From Ignavibacteria bacterium (GTDB lineage: Bacteria; Bacteroidota; Ignavibacteria; Ch128b): DNA of 45,980 nucleotides. Each line of letters starts with the position of its first letter. Position 1 is the first letter of the stretch. The notes under the pieces are model-generated. The model saw only the letters and a program-made list of their open reading frames with translations, did no database searches and had not been told where the DNA came from. The position numbers and the translations under genes are program-made. The stretch is from contig JAOAHM010000015.1 of the NCBI GenBank assembly GCA_026415235.1, forward strand, positions 1-45,980. The letters are read 5' to 3'. Shown here in pieces: positions 9,098 to 18,047 of this stretch.

Positions 9098-9589
9098 ATG
9101 AGAAGAATTGGTGTCTTTATTGATTTACAGAATATTTATTTAGCAGTTAAAACAATTGAACAGAAATCCAAAATTAATTTTACCGTCCTTAAAGAATTTC
9201 TCCATCGAGACGATTCGATTGTAACAATGTCTGTTTTCACTTGTTTTGACCCTGAGTATAAATCGCAAATTGATTTTATGAATCATCTGGCTTTACTTGG
9301 TTATCGTGTGGTTTCCAAACCATTAAAAAAACTTCCTGATGGAACAACAAAAGCTAATATGGATTTGGAAATGGCAATGGAGGTTTTGAACCAAGCCCCT
9401 TATCTTGATGAGATTGTTTTAGTCACAGGTGATGGAGATTTTACTCCACTTGTTAATTATTTGTGTTCTCTTGGGAAGTATGTTCGAGTCATTGGACCTG
9501 ATGTGCTTACTTCTCCTGAACTGATTCGCGCTTGCCACACATTCCAAAACTTAAATAAGATTGAAGGAATATTTGATATCAATCCATAA
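9098..9589 (+). CDS. NYN (LabA-like PIN-fold) domain protein
   Basis: A 163-aa single-domain protein of the NYN/DUF88 group, a PIN-like nuclease fold. The acidic residues that would bind metal are visible: D9 in FIDLQN, D89 in KANMDLEMA, and D112 and D114 in VTGDGDFTPL. The GDGDF motif and the following segment up to GPD are highly typical. Family members are proposed RNases in RNA turnover; no substrate can be inferred here. There is no evident Shine-Dalgarno sequence. It follows nikR closely and is followed by a terminator-like hairpin, suggesting that it ends this transcript. Confidence 0.87.
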   Translation: MRRIGVFIDLQNIYLAVKTIEQKSKINFTVLKEFLHRDDSIVTMSVFTCFDPEYKSQIDFMNHLALLGYRVVSKPLKKLPDGTTKANMDLEMAMEVLNQAPYLDEIVLVTGDGDFTPLVNYLCSLGKYVRVIGPDVLTSPELIRACHTFQNLNKIEGIFDINP

Positions 9590-9618
9590 TCGTATCAAGT
9601 TCTAATTGATTTGATGTG

Positions 9619-9654
9619 AATGATTGAAACTATTTTAAAACAATCATTTTTTTT
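9619..9654 (+). terminator. Rho-independent terminator-like hairpin after NYN gene
   Basis: Inverted repeat AATGATTG (9619-9626) and CAATCATT (9641-9648), with a 14-nt loop, runs into a T-tract (9647-9654). Its 3' arm overlaps the last codons of the convergent esterase gene, so it is compact and shared. The large AT-rich loop and low-GC stem make it a weak to moderate terminator. Confidence 0.5.
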
Positions 9655-11102
9655 GTTTCGTTGAAGCTACCTTTCGAGTTTAATCCTTCACTACGAAAAC
9701 TCATTTGATAATAATAAACTCCACCAGCTAAGTTGTTTGCATCAAAATTAATCTCATATTCTCCCGGAGTTTCAATTTCTTTAACCAAATTTTTTAATTC
9801 TCTTCCGAGAGTATCGAAAATTTTTAATTGAACAATTCCAGGATGAGCTACATCAAATCTTATTTTTGATTGATTGTTGAAAGGATTAGGAAAATTTTGG
9901 TAGAGCTTGAATTTGTTAGGTACAACATTTCCTTTTAAGTCTTTCACATCAGTAGTTTTTTTGGGGAAAAAGAATTTCAAGTAATCGTCAATATGAGCAC
10001 GCCAATTACCCCAGCTATGTCCTTCATTGTATTCACGGTAAATCATCTCATAACCTTTTGATTGCAGTATGGAGCGTAAATTTCTAACGAGGGGGATTAA
10101 AACAGAAATGTCATATTTACCTATATCGAGATAAACTTTGAGATTTAATTTTGGATTATTTTGAAATCCTTGTGAGATTGAAGAGATAACATTACTCGAC
10201 TGAGCAGCTACATTTCCAAAAACATTTGGATAGTTCAGAGCTAAGTACAAGGAAATATTACCACCATTTGATGCACCACCTACTGCACAATTTTGTGGAC
10301 CTGATTTTACTCGATAACGATTTCTTATATATGGTAATAATTCATTCACTATAAAGTTACTGAAAGCTTGAATTTGATTTCCAGCATATTCTGGAGTTCT
10401 ATTGACAGGAGGAACAAAAACACCAATTATAGGCTCAATTTGATTCTGAGCAATTAAATAATCGAGTACATTATGCATTGATGCGAGAGAAATATACTCT
10501 AAGCCATCGTGCATTAATATCATTGGAAAGCTATCGGTAGAGCTTTCATAATTTGGTGGTAGATATACTCTAATGGTTCTTGAATTATTCAAATTTGTAC
10601 TGTAAAAGGTTGTATCTCTTAAGGTTCCATGAGGTATGTTTGGATAGTATTTTATTTCAACTGGTTGGATATAATCGGGCATTGCTAATTCGGAGTTTGG
10701 ACCAAAACCACCTGGACATGTTTTAGGATTAAGTGGATCTAAAATCCAATTTCCATCAACAATAAATTTGTAATCCAATCGTGCATCTCGTTCAAAAATT
10801 TTTGTGATGTAAAAGAAATTTGTTCCACTAATTCGATTAAGTTTATCTGCTGAACTTGACCAACCATTAAAATCACCAGAAAGATAAACATTAGTTCCAC
10901 TACCACGATAAATAAAGTTGGCTAAAGTATCTTCGATATAAGGTATGCCCTGAGCTTGGGCAGAAATCAGAAATGAATCAATCATTCTGTTTTTAATTGA
11001 GTCGCTTGAAGTAGAGTTTAATCGTTGTATAAAATTTTGAAAATTCGATTGTGCCGATGCAATACTAATTAAAAGCGTTATGACAAGAAAAGTTTTTTTC
11101 AT
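9630..11102 (-). CDS. Secreted esterase (esterase D / Fes-like) with CBM48-like and T9SS domains
   Basis: A 490-aa secreted protein. Residues 1-18 are a signal peptide ending ASAQ. Residues ~62-125 resemble an E-set/CBM48 domain (VYLSGDFNGWS, DYKFIVDGNWILDP), as found in front of Fes-type and polysaccharide esterases. Residues ~145-380 are an alpha/beta-hydrolase of the esterase D/enterochelin-esterase family with the nucleophile elbow GGASNGG (S278) and catalytic H362 in GHSWGNWR; the acid is probably D326 or D331. The last ~90 residues are a T9SS type A sorting domain (YQNFPNPFNNQ). It likely removes acyl or feruloyl groups from polysaccharide or cleaves a siderophore; the CBM48 domain and T9SS tail favour a glycan role. 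It is not part of the efflux operon, being 192 nt downstream of it. Confidence 0.88.
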   Translation of the reverse strand: MKKTFLVITLLISIASAQSNFQNFIQRLNSTSSDSIKNRMIDSFLISAQAQGIPYIEDTLANFIYRGSGTNVYLSGDFNGWSSSADKLNRISGTNFFYITKIFERDARLDYKFIVDGNWILDPLNPKTCPGGFGPNSELAMPDYIQPVEIKYYPNIPHGTLRDTTFYSTNLNNSRTIRVYLPPNYESSTDSFPMILMHDGLEYISLASMHNVLDYLIAQNQIEPIIGVFVPPVNRTPEYAGNQIQAFSNFIVNELLPYIRNRYRVKSGPQNCAVGGASNGGNISLYLALNYPNVFGNVAAQSSNVISSISQGFQNNPKLNLKVYLDIGKYDISVLIPLVRNLRSILQSKGYEMIYREYNEGHSWGNWRAHIDDYLKFFFPKKTTDVKDLKGNVVPNKFKLYQNFPNPFNNQSKIRFDVAHPGIVQLKIFDTLGRELKNLVKEIETPGEYEINFDANNLAGGVYYYQMSFRSEGLNSKGSFNETKKMIVLK

Positions 11103-11294
11103 TTTGGTTCCATTAATTGATTAATTTTTTTGCAACTTAACTCTTAGTCATAAATTTTGAAGCATAAATTCATGGGTAAATTAAGTAATAATTAAACTTC
11201 ACTCGAAAAAAATTTTTACTCAAATAACCTTCTCCATTTCTATAAAACTATAAATAAAGAACTTGGAAAATTTTTGTAACAGTTATCTTTTCTC

Positions 11295-11585
11295 TTAAAA
11301 GAAGTTACTTGCTTCTAATTCATAATATTTCAAGTCCGGAATTTTCAAATGTTCTTTGATAAACTTTACTTCTTCTCTTATCTTTTCGATTTTATTTTCA
11401 GTGTCTTCGATGATTGTAATTGAATAATAACCTGGCCAGATTTTATCATCGAAGACAGGATCAGCAAATTGACTTTTACCAACAGCTTTAGCAATTCTGG
11501 TGAAATTTTTTATTTGAAGTTTATCAATTATTTGGTTGATGCTTTCTGTTTCAGAAACATTATGAATGATAAATGCGACTTTCAT
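11295..11585 (-). CDS. Small PII-like protein in efflux operon
   Basis: A 96-aa protein whose predicted strand/helix order (MKVAFIIHNV, helix, PGYYSITIIED, helix, LKYYELEAS) fits a ferredoxin-like/PII-like fold. I do not recognise a named family with certainty. It starts 3 nt after the RND pump gene ends, so it is almost surely co-expressed as the last gene of the efflux operon. Small PII-like proteins occur beside metal and drug RND pumps in other bacteria, which is the basis for the label. It has no signal peptide and should be cytoplasmic, perhaps sensing a ligand or regulating the pump. Function unproven. Confidence 0.65.
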   Translation of the reverse strand: MKVAFIIHNVSETESINQIIDKLQIKNFTRIAKAVGKSQFADPVFDDKIWPGYYSITIIEDTENKIEKIREEVKFIKEHLKIPDLKYYELEASNFF

Positions 11586-11588
11586 ATT

Positions 11589-14500
11589 CTACTCACTTTG
11601 TTTTTTCAATCTTTTTTCGAAAATGCTGTAAATGACAGGTACAATAACTAATGTAATGAATGTTGAAAATACCATTCCACCGACTAATGATGCACCTAAA
11701 GGTTTCCAAGTTTCTGAACCACTACCAGTGCTAAGTGCAAGTGGTAATAATCCAAAGATAGTTGTGAATGCTGTCATCAAAACTGGTCGCAAACGACTTC
11801 TACCACCATTTAAGATTGCTTCAATAAGTGATTGTCCTCTTGCTCTTAAAATGTTGATAAAGTCCACCAAAACAATTGCATTGTTAACTACAATTCCAAC
11901 CAGCATTATTATTCCAAGGAAAGAAATTACATTTAATGTTTGACCGAAAGTAAACAAACCAATCAACACACCTGAGAACGCAAAGGGGATACTGAACATA
12001 ATTACAAAAGGATCAAGTAAATTTTCAAATTGCGCTGACATAACAATGTACACTAAAACGATACTTAGAAGCAAAAGTAATAACAAATCACTGAATGCTT
12101 CTTGCTGTTGTTCGTAACTTCCGCCTAACTCAATTCTTGTATTTGGTGGAACAGGAATTTCTTTCAAAATATTTTCTATTTCAAGAACAGCTTGACCCAA
12201 ACTTGTTCCTGATAATCCTGCTTCAACTTTTACAATTCGTTCTTGATTTTTTCTGTCAATTTCAACGGGACTGAAATCTGTTTTGATTTTAGCAAAATTC
12301 TTCAAAGGTATTGGCTTACCCATAACATTAGTTACTTCGATATTTTCGATGTCTTCTATTTTCATTCGGAATTTTTCATCGAGTCGCAATCGAATATCAT
12401 AAGTTGTTTTTGTTCCGCGAAATTGAGTCGGTACATTTCCGAAAACTAAACTTCTCAGAGTTGTTCCAATAATTGCAGTATTCAAGCCAAGTAAAGCAGC
12501 TTTTTCTTTATCAATTTCTATTGTGATTTCAGGTTTGTTTTCTTGTAAAGATATTTGAGGTTCTACTATTCCTTTGACCTTTGAAATTTGGTCTTTAATT
12601 TTTTCAGCAACTTTTCGTGAAGCATTTAAGTCAGGACCAAGAATTTCAATTGAGATTGGTTTCCCTTGACCAAAAATAGCTGCTTGACCACCAGCTTGAG
12701 TTAATACATTTAGCTTATTGATTTTCGGAAATTGTTTAAGCATTTCTCTTAAATCATTAGCAATTTCTTTGTTTGACCTTTTTCGTTGTTCAACATCAAC
12801 AAGTCGAATGTTTATCAATCCAATGTTATCACCTTCTTTAGTACCAAAGACAGAACCTAAACCAGAAGCGCTTTGCCCAACTTGGTAGAAAATATCTTTT
12901 ATCTCAGGAGTTCTTGATTTCACCAATTCATAAATTTTGTAAGTAAATGCTTCTGTTTCGTAAACGCTTGTTCCAACGGGTAATTCCATTATGATTTGTA
13001 ATTGACTGTTATCGCTTTCGGGAATAAAATCTGAACCAATAAAAGGAATTAATCCAAGCGAAAGAACAAGAAATAAAAATCCACCGACTAAAGTAGTTTT
13101 CTTATGATTTAATGCCCACTTGAGTATGTTGTAATAAGTTTGATCAATTTGATTGAAAATATTTTCAGACCAGTTAAATAATCTATCTAAGAATTTTTGC
13201 GAGTCAACTTTCTCTTCAAATTTTTTAAGTAAAGTTGAAGTTAACATTGGTGTTAGGAAAAGAGAAACAATCAGAGACATTGAAATCGTAATTGTTGTAA
13301 TTGCAGCAAGTTGTGTGAAGAGAATTCCCGCAATTCCAGTTAAGAAGAATAATGGAGCAAAGACTGCGATTGTAGTTAATGTTGAAGCAAGCAAAGCCGA
13401 GCCAACTTCACTTGCACCATACATAGATGCTTCTTTAACATGTTCACCACGCTCTAAATGTTTGACAACATTTTCAAGCACTACAATCGAGTTATCCACA
13501 ACCATACCAACTGCAATTGCAATCGATGAGAGTGATAAAATATTTATAGTATACTTTGCAACATACATAAAGAAGAATGCAAGTATGAGTGAAAAAGGAA
13601 TTGAAACTACAATAATTAAACTTGCTCGAACTCTTCGAAGGAAAAGTAAAACAACAAGAGAAACTAATACAAGACTTGTTAAGAATGTTTTAAATAAGTT
13701 GTTAATTGACTTTTTAATGAAATCAGCGCCATCGAAAACAATGTTGATTTTAATTTTATATTCATCTTCAATCTTTTTTATTTCCTTTTTGAGAGCTTCG
13801 GAAACTGCAACAGTGTTTGCTCCAGAAAGTTTGTTCATCAATACAACAACACCTTTTTCACCATTAATCAAAGTTCTTCGTTCATCTCGAGTTACTGTAT
13901 CAACTATTTGGGCAATATCTTTTAAGTAAATAATTTTTCCACTACTCGCGCCAACTACTACATTACCAATATCTATAGGTGAAGTATATTCACCTTTTAA
14001 TCTTAAAATGTAACTTAGTTTTTTATCATCAATACTTCCTGCTGGGATTGACAAATTTTCTGCTCGAACAACTTGAGCAATTTGATTAATGTTTAAATTG
14101 TAAGCTTTCAATTTGTATGGGTCGAAATCAACTCTGATTTCTCGAGCAGGTGCACCAAAGGCTTGAACTCCACCAACACCAGGAATTCTTACCAAACGAT
14201 CGGCAATGTTGTCGTCAACAAAATCTTTGAACTCTTTATAATCAATATTTCCTGGAGCTGTAACTCCTGCAACAATTACTGGAAATTGTTCAGTAGAGAA
14301 CTTAAATATTTTTGGACTTTCAACACCATCAGGAAGTTGAACCTTAGCAAATTCAAGTGATGACCGACAATCATTTGCGGCTTCGTCTAAGTCAGTTCCC
14401 CAATCAAATTCAAGAGTTACTACAGATATATTCTCTTTCGAAATAGATGTGATTTTTTTCAGATTAGGAACTGATGCAAGTGATTTCTCAATAATTCGTG

Positions 14501-14690
14501 TAACTTTAACTTCAATGTCATCTGCACTTGAACCTGGATAAGTTGTCAAGACTGTTAAAACTGGAGCTTCAATCTTTGGAAGTAAATCAATTGGTATTAA
14601 CCGTAAAGAATATAATCCAAAAACAAGTGTGGCAATGAAAAACATTGCCGTAAGGACAGGTCTTTTAACGCCAATTTCAGGTAATTTCAT
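11589..14690 (-). CDS. RND efflux pump inner-membrane transporter
   Basis: A 1033-aa proton-driven RND transporter of the AcrB/MexB-like group. The N-terminal TM1 (residues 10-28) is followed by a large periplasmic loop, the TM2-TM6 block (~335-475), a second loop after ~530, and a C-terminal TM7-TM12 bundle ending near residue 1025. This duplicated architecture and the length match the family. The TM4 proton-relay segment reads VGMVVDNSIVVLENV, with D399 followed by N400; AcrB has two adjacent Asp here. A strong AAAGGAGG ribosome binding site lies ahead of the ATG. It sits between the membrane-fusion and PII-like genes in one operon controlled by a MarR regulator, so it should export toxic organic compounds or bile/detergent-like molecules. 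Confidence 0.95.
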   Translation of the reverse strand: MKLPEIGVKRPVLTAMFFIATLVFGLYSLRLIPIDLLPKIEAPVLTVLTTYPGSSADDIEVKVTRIIEKSLASVPNLKKITSISKENISVVTLEFDWGTDLDEAANDCRSSLEFAKVQLPDGVESPKIFKFSTEQFPVIVAGVTAPGNIDYKEFKDFVDDNIADRLVRIPGVGGVQAFGAPAREIRVDFDPYKLKAYNLNINQIAQVVRAENLSIPAGSIDDKKLSYILRLKGEYTSPIDIGNVVVGASSGKIIYLKDIAQIVDTVTRDERRTLINGEKGVVVLMNKLSGANTVAVSEALKKEIKKIEDEYKIKINIVFDGADFIKKSINNLFKTFLTSLVLVSLVVLLFLRRVRASLIIVVSIPFSLILAFFFMYVAKYTINILSLSSIAIAVGMVVDNSIVVLENVVKHLERGEHVKEASMYGASEVGSALLASTLTTIAVFAPLFFLTGIAGILFTQLAAITTITISMSLIVSLFLTPMLTSTLLKKFEEKVDSQKFLDRLFNWSENIFNQIDQTYYNILKWALNHKKTTLVGGFLFLVLSLGLIPFIGSDFIPESDNSQLQIIMELPVGTSVYETEAFTYKIYELVKSRTPEIKDIFYQVGQSASGLGSVFGTKEGDNIGLINIRLVDVEQRKRSNKEIANDLREMLKQFPKINKLNVLTQAGGQAAIFGQGKPISIEILGPDLNASRKVAEKIKDQISKVKGIVEPQISLQENKPEITIEIDKEKAALLGLNTAIIGTTLRSLVFGNVPTQFRGTKTTYDIRLRLDEKFRMKIEDIENIEVTNVMGKPIPLKNFAKIKTDFSPVEIDRKNQERIVKVEAGLSGTSLGQAVLEIENILKEIPVPPNTRIELGGSYEQQQEAFSDLLLLLLLSIVLVYIVMSAQFENLLDPFVIMFSIPFAFSGVLIGLFTFGQTLNVISFLGIIMLVGIVVNNAIVLVDFINILRARGQSLIEAILNGGRSRLRPVLMTAFTTIFGLLPLALSTGSGSETWKPLGASLVGGMVFSTFITLVIVPVIYSIFEKRLKKQSE

Positions 14691-14708
14691 TTTAATCTAA
14701 TCCTCCTT

Positions 14709-15737
14709 TTATAAACCTTTGAAAAGTTTAACTTTATCTCCATCAATTAAATTGGATTGACCTTCAACAATAATTTGATCACCTTCGTTCAAACCACTTT
14801 TAATAATTGACTCATCATTAACCTGTTTGCCCTTAACAACAAATCTTTTACGAGCAACTCCATTTTCATATTTGTAAACAAAATTTTTACCTGTTATTGG
14901 ATCAGTAAGAATTGCAGATGTTGGTATAACTAATTCTTTTGTTTCACCTAAATCAATCTCAACTCGTAAGAATGAATTGGCTTTGAGTTTATTGCCACGA
15001 TTAGGTACACGAAGTTCAACTTCCACAGTTTTACTAACTGGATCCAAGACAGGACTAATTCTTGAAACTTGCCCATAAAATTCTTCAGGAAATACATCAC
15101 TAAAAATTTTTGCTTTCTGTCCAATTTTCAATTTGTATGCATCAAATTCATTGACTGTAATTTTTACTTTCAAATCGCTAACATTCATAAGGTGAAGAAT
15201 TGCAGGAACAGAGCGACCACCAGCTGGAGCCATTAAAAACAACTCACCATCATTCAAATATTTTGCAGTGATGATACCACTAAAGGGTGCACGAAGTTGT
15301 GTATTCTCTAAAATTTTCTCGTAATTTGTTTTAAGAGTTTCGTAAGCAAGTTTAATTTTTTCGTATTGCTGTTCTGATATAGCACCTTGCGCTTTTAATT
15401 TTTCTGCTCGTTCAAAATCTTTTTTTGCATCATTGAACTGCATCTCGATTTGTGTAAGTTGCTGGTCATCCATTTGAACAAGCAATTGTCCAGCTTTAAC
15501 ATAGTCACCTTCTTTCACATATATCTTTCTAACTCTTGAAGCCATTTGAGCCGCTAATGCAGCTTCTTCCCATGGATATGCTGTTCCTGTAAATATCAAA
15601 TTGTTCTTGATTACTTTTCTTTCAACTTTTTGAATTGAAACCGATTTTTCTTCGACAGTTTTTTCTTCAATTTTCTTTTGTCCACAACCGACCAAAGAAA
15701 GAATTAAAGCTACTATAATTAAATTTTTAATTTTCAT
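14709..15737 (-). CDS. RND efflux periplasmic adaptor (membrane-fusion lipoprotein)
   Basis: A 342-aa membrane-fusion protein. The N-terminus is a lipoprotein signal with lipobox LVGC. The body has the usual order: half of a lipoyl/barrel-sandwich domain (AAQMASRVRKIYVKEGDYVKAGQLL), an alpha-helical hairpin (DDQQLTQIEMQFNDAKKDFERAEKL...), the second lipoyl half (LRAPFSGIITAKYLNDGE), then beta-barrel and membrane-proximal domains. I place the start at the ATG at 15737, because AAAAGG lies 8 nt ahead of it; an in-frame GTG three codons earlier lacks a site of its own. It links the RND pump to the TolC-like channel. It starts 12 nt after the TolC-like gene ends. Confidence 0.93.
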   Translation of the reverse strand: MKIKNLIIVALILSLVGCGQKKIEEKTVEEKSVSIQKVERKVIKNNLIFTGTAYPWEEAALAAQMASRVRKIYVKEGDYVKAGQLLVQMDDQQLTQIEMQFNDAKKDFERAEKLKAQGAISEQQYEKIKLAYETLKTNYEKILENTQLRAPFSGIITAKYLNDGELFLMAPAGGRSVPAILHLMNVSDLKVKITVNEFDAYKLKIGQKAKIFSDVFPEEFYGQVSRISPVLDPVSKTVEVELRVPNRGNKLKANSFLRVEIDLGETKELVIPTSAILTDPITGKNFVYKYENGVARKRFVVKGKQVNDESIIKSGLNEGDQIIVEGQSNLIDGDKVKLFKGL

Positions 15738-15749
15738 ATCCCTCACCTT

Positions 15750-17084
15750 TTAGTTATTTGATTTGTTCAGATAAAATTCTAATTCTGCTTGAGCAACTAA
15801 ATACTCATATAATGCTTGGTAATAACCAAGTTCTGCTGAAAGCAAATTCAAGTTTGCATTACTAATTTCAAGTTGCGTACTCATTCCTTCGGCAAATCTT
15901 AATTCAGCAATTTGATAACTTCTCCTTGCTTTCTCTTTGTTCAATTTTTGAGCTTCGATTTTTTCTAAGCTTGTTTGCATTTTGTTTCTTGTATTTGAGA
16001 TTGCAATTTCAAGTTGCTTCTTTGTATAGTTCATTGTTTCTTCTAATTGCTTCGATTGTATCTCAGCTTGTTCCACTTTGCTTGTTACACCGAAACCAGA
16101 AAAGATTGGTATGTTCAAACTTAATCCAACAGCAGCACTTTTAACCCAACGATATGAATTGAATTTGTAATCTTCTGCTTGAGTTTGAATTTGATAATTT
16201 CCGAAAGCAATTAAACTTGGGAAGTGTCCCCATTTCTGAAGCATTATGTTTTTATCAGCAAGTTGTTTTTGTAAGCTTAATTTTTTTAGTGTGAATGTAT
16301 TGTAAACCGAAAAGTTATCTAATTGAGGAACATTTTTATTAATCATGAAAGATTGAAAATCACCAATCACTTCAATACTATCTTCTGACGAAAGATTGAG
16401 AAGAGCTTTCAAAAAGTTGAGAGCCGTTTGGTAAGTGTATTCTGCTTGCAGAACATTTGGTTTAATTTTTTCGACTTCAACTTGAGCACTCAAATAATCG
16501 AAATCGGAAAGTAAACCTGCAGCATTCAACTTTCTTGCATTTTCAAGATTTCTTAATGCGTTTTCATAACTTTCTCGGATAAATTTCTCAGCTTCTTTTG
16601 ATAAAAGAACATCAAGAAAAGCTTTAGTTGTATTTAATCGAATTTGAGCCAAGGTTTCTTCGTAAGATAGTCTGCTCAAATCTAATCCAAGTTTACTCAT
16701 CACAATTCCAGTGTAAGCCTGACCAACAAAAATTGGAACACCAACCTTTAGTTGTGCTGAGTAAGAATTTTTAGAACCAATTTCAATTGGTCGAACTTGT
16801 CCTGTTCCACCAAAGAAATCTGGTAAAAAGAAAACTGGTTTTTTGATATTTCTAATGTATGAACCCTCTCCGCTTAAACTCGGAATAAGTGATGAGTAAG
16901 ATTCAGTTAACTTAGCTTCAGATTTTTCAATTTCGTACTGTGCAATTTTTGCTTGTGAATTTTCTTTGAGAGCAATTTCAATTGCTTTATCGAGAGTGAG
17001 ACCTGTAATAATTTTTTTTGTCTCACCTGCAAAAGCAAAAGAATAAATTAGTTGAAGTGCCAGAATGAAAATTAACTTCCTCAT
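15750..17084 (-). CDS. TolC family outer-membrane efflux channel
   Basis: A 444-aa outer-membrane factor. Residues 1-19 form a signal peptide (ending AFAG). The mature part is rich in long amphipathic helices with the two-fold internal repeat of TolC (ALKENSQAKIAQYEIEKSEAKL and the later KEKARRSYQIAELRFAEGMSTQLEISNANLNLL). Together with the adaptor and pump it completes a tripartite exporter. The start codon is at 17084 with AAAGGAG just upstream, overlapping the marR stop by four nucleotides (ATGA), which implies translational coupling. An A8 run lies about 25 codons in, but the frame is intact. Confidence 0.93.
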   Translation of the reverse strand: MRKLIFILALQLIYSFAFAGETKKIITGLTLDKAIEIALKENSQAKIAQYEIEKSEAKLTESYSSLIPSLSGEGSYIRNIKKPVFFLPDFFGGTGQVRPIEIGSKNSYSAQLKVGVPIFVGQAYTGIVMSKLGLDLSRLSYEETLAQIRLNTTKAFLDVLLSKEAEKFIRESYENALRNLENARKLNAAGLLSDFDYLSAQVEVEKIKPNVLQAEYTYQTALNFLKALLNLSSEDSIEVIGDFQSFMINKNVPQLDNFSVYNTFTLKKLSLQKQLADKNIMLQKWGHFPSLIAFGNYQIQTQAEDYKFNSYRWVKSAAVGLSLNIPIFSGFGVTSKVEQAEIQSKQLEETMNYTKKQLEIAISNTRNKMQTSLEKIEAQKLNKEKARRSYQIAELRFAEGMSTQLEISNANLNLLSAELGYYQALYEYLVAQAELEFYLNKSNN

Positions 17085-17551
17085 TTTTCTCCTTTATGAA
17101 TTTGGTTTGCCAATTCTAAAGACACTTGATAAAACTTTTGCATTGCTGAAAGATATTCTCGTTGTTCTTCGATTGGAATTTTTTTTAAGAGTTTTTCAAA
17201 AAATGCTTTGTTTTCAATTACATGTTGTTCGATAAATTTTTTGCCTTTGTTTGATAGACTCAAAGTAACTTTCCTTCTATCTTCTGGTGAAATTTTTCTT
17301 TCCACATATTTCATCTTCACAAGACGATCTACTAATTCCGAAGCAGAACTTTGAGCAATTACCATTTTTTCGGCAAGCTCTTTTAATGTAATGTTTGGAG
17401 TGTGACATATATACTGAAGTGCTGTTAACTGTGTGAGAGTTAACTCTGATTTGAACAATGTTGGGTTAAGCTTAAACATTACTTCCCTAAATTTATAACC
17501 TAATTCCATTAGTTCTTTAATTATGTTCTCAGTTTCTTGATGTTTAGTCAT
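17081..17551 (-). CDS. MarR family transcriptional regulator
   Basis: A MarR-type winged-helix repressor of about 156 aa. The DNA-binding helices lie around residues 54-80 (ITLKELAEKMVIAQSSASELVDRLVKM) and the wing is SPEDRRKVTLSLSNKG with the typical D-R-R. I choose the ATG at 17551, since GGAG stands 6 nt ahead of it; an in-frame TTG at 17563 would lie inside that site and adds only four residues. It is the first gene of the efflux operon and probably represses it, with release by a small aromatic or toxic ligand. A 9-bp inverted repeat lies 25-51 nt upstream. Confidence 0.93.
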   Translation of the reverse strand: MTKHQETENIIKELMELGYKFREVMFKLNPTLFKSELTLTQLTALQYICHTPNITLKELAEKMVIAQSSASELVDRLVKMKYVERKISPEDRRKVTLSLSNKGKKFIEQHVIENKAFFEKLLKKIPIEEQREYLSAMQKFYQVSLELANQIHKGEK

Positions 17552-17575
17552 TCGGTTCTCCAATTATTAGAATAA

Positions 17576-17602
17576 CGAATTAATAGAAATCCGATTAATT
17601 CG
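17576..17602. promoter_or_regulatory. Candidate MarR operator
   Basis: Perfect inverted repeat CGAATTAAT (17576-17584) and ATTAATTCG (17594-17602) with a 9-nt spacer, so half-site centres are 18 bp apart, close to two helical turns. It sits directly upstream of the marR start in the expected promoter region. Overlapping it is a second shorter repeat, TCCGA/TCGGA (17590-17604). MarR proteins usually bind palindromes of 16-20 bp next to their own gene, so this is a good autoregulatory site by position and symmetry. Binding itself is inference. Confidence 0.55.
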
Positions 17603-17604
17603 GA

Positions 17605-18047
17605 AACCGATGCAAAATTAATTAATTAATTAGCTCAATGTCAAATGATAATTTTATCCCTCTTTTTATTTGACTAAAAATTAAATCATAGTGAGCTGTG
17701 CTTGGTATAACTTGTCAACTGTAAAAACAAAATTCATTGAGATAAAAATTCTTTGTTCTAAAATTATTTTCAGTTGAAGTGTGTAAGGAGAAGTTGTAAG
17801 AAAATTTCGTAGTAATTCTTTGCGTATTGAAGATTATGAAAAATTTATGCATATGAGAACTTGTGGATTTGAGAAGCTTAACATTATGAGTTTAGGATTT
17901 ATCAAATTAATAAATAGTTATTATCAAAATTATAATTGAAATGAATTATGCCTTAAATCTTCACGGCATTTTTAATTTTTTTTCATTATTTGATTTGTTT
18001 GATATGGCATTAAAATTGACAATATGATTTCAAACTAAATATTAATT
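17605..18047. other. Divergent intergenic region upstream of symporter
   Basis: No gene, RNA or repeat is convincing here. The stretch is very AT-rich and holds the start of the plus-strand glycan locus, so it likely contains its promoter. A 5-bp stem ATGCC/GGCAT (17948-17969) followed by T-rich sequence is too weak to call a terminator. No clear ribosome binding site precedes the symporter ATG at 18048. Confidence 0.4.

Noticed and set aside
13153-13929. 258-codon frame opposite the RND pump gene
   Set aside because: It lies wholly antisense to a well-supported gene and shows no family resemblance.
17012-17019. A8 run near the start of the TolC-like gene as a phase-variation site
   Set aside because: Runs of this length are expected in AT-rich coding DNA and nothing supports on/off switching.
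17948-17969. ATGCC/GGCAT hairpin with T-rich tail
   Set aside because: Only five base pairs with a 12-nt loop; no upstream plus-strand gene to terminate.
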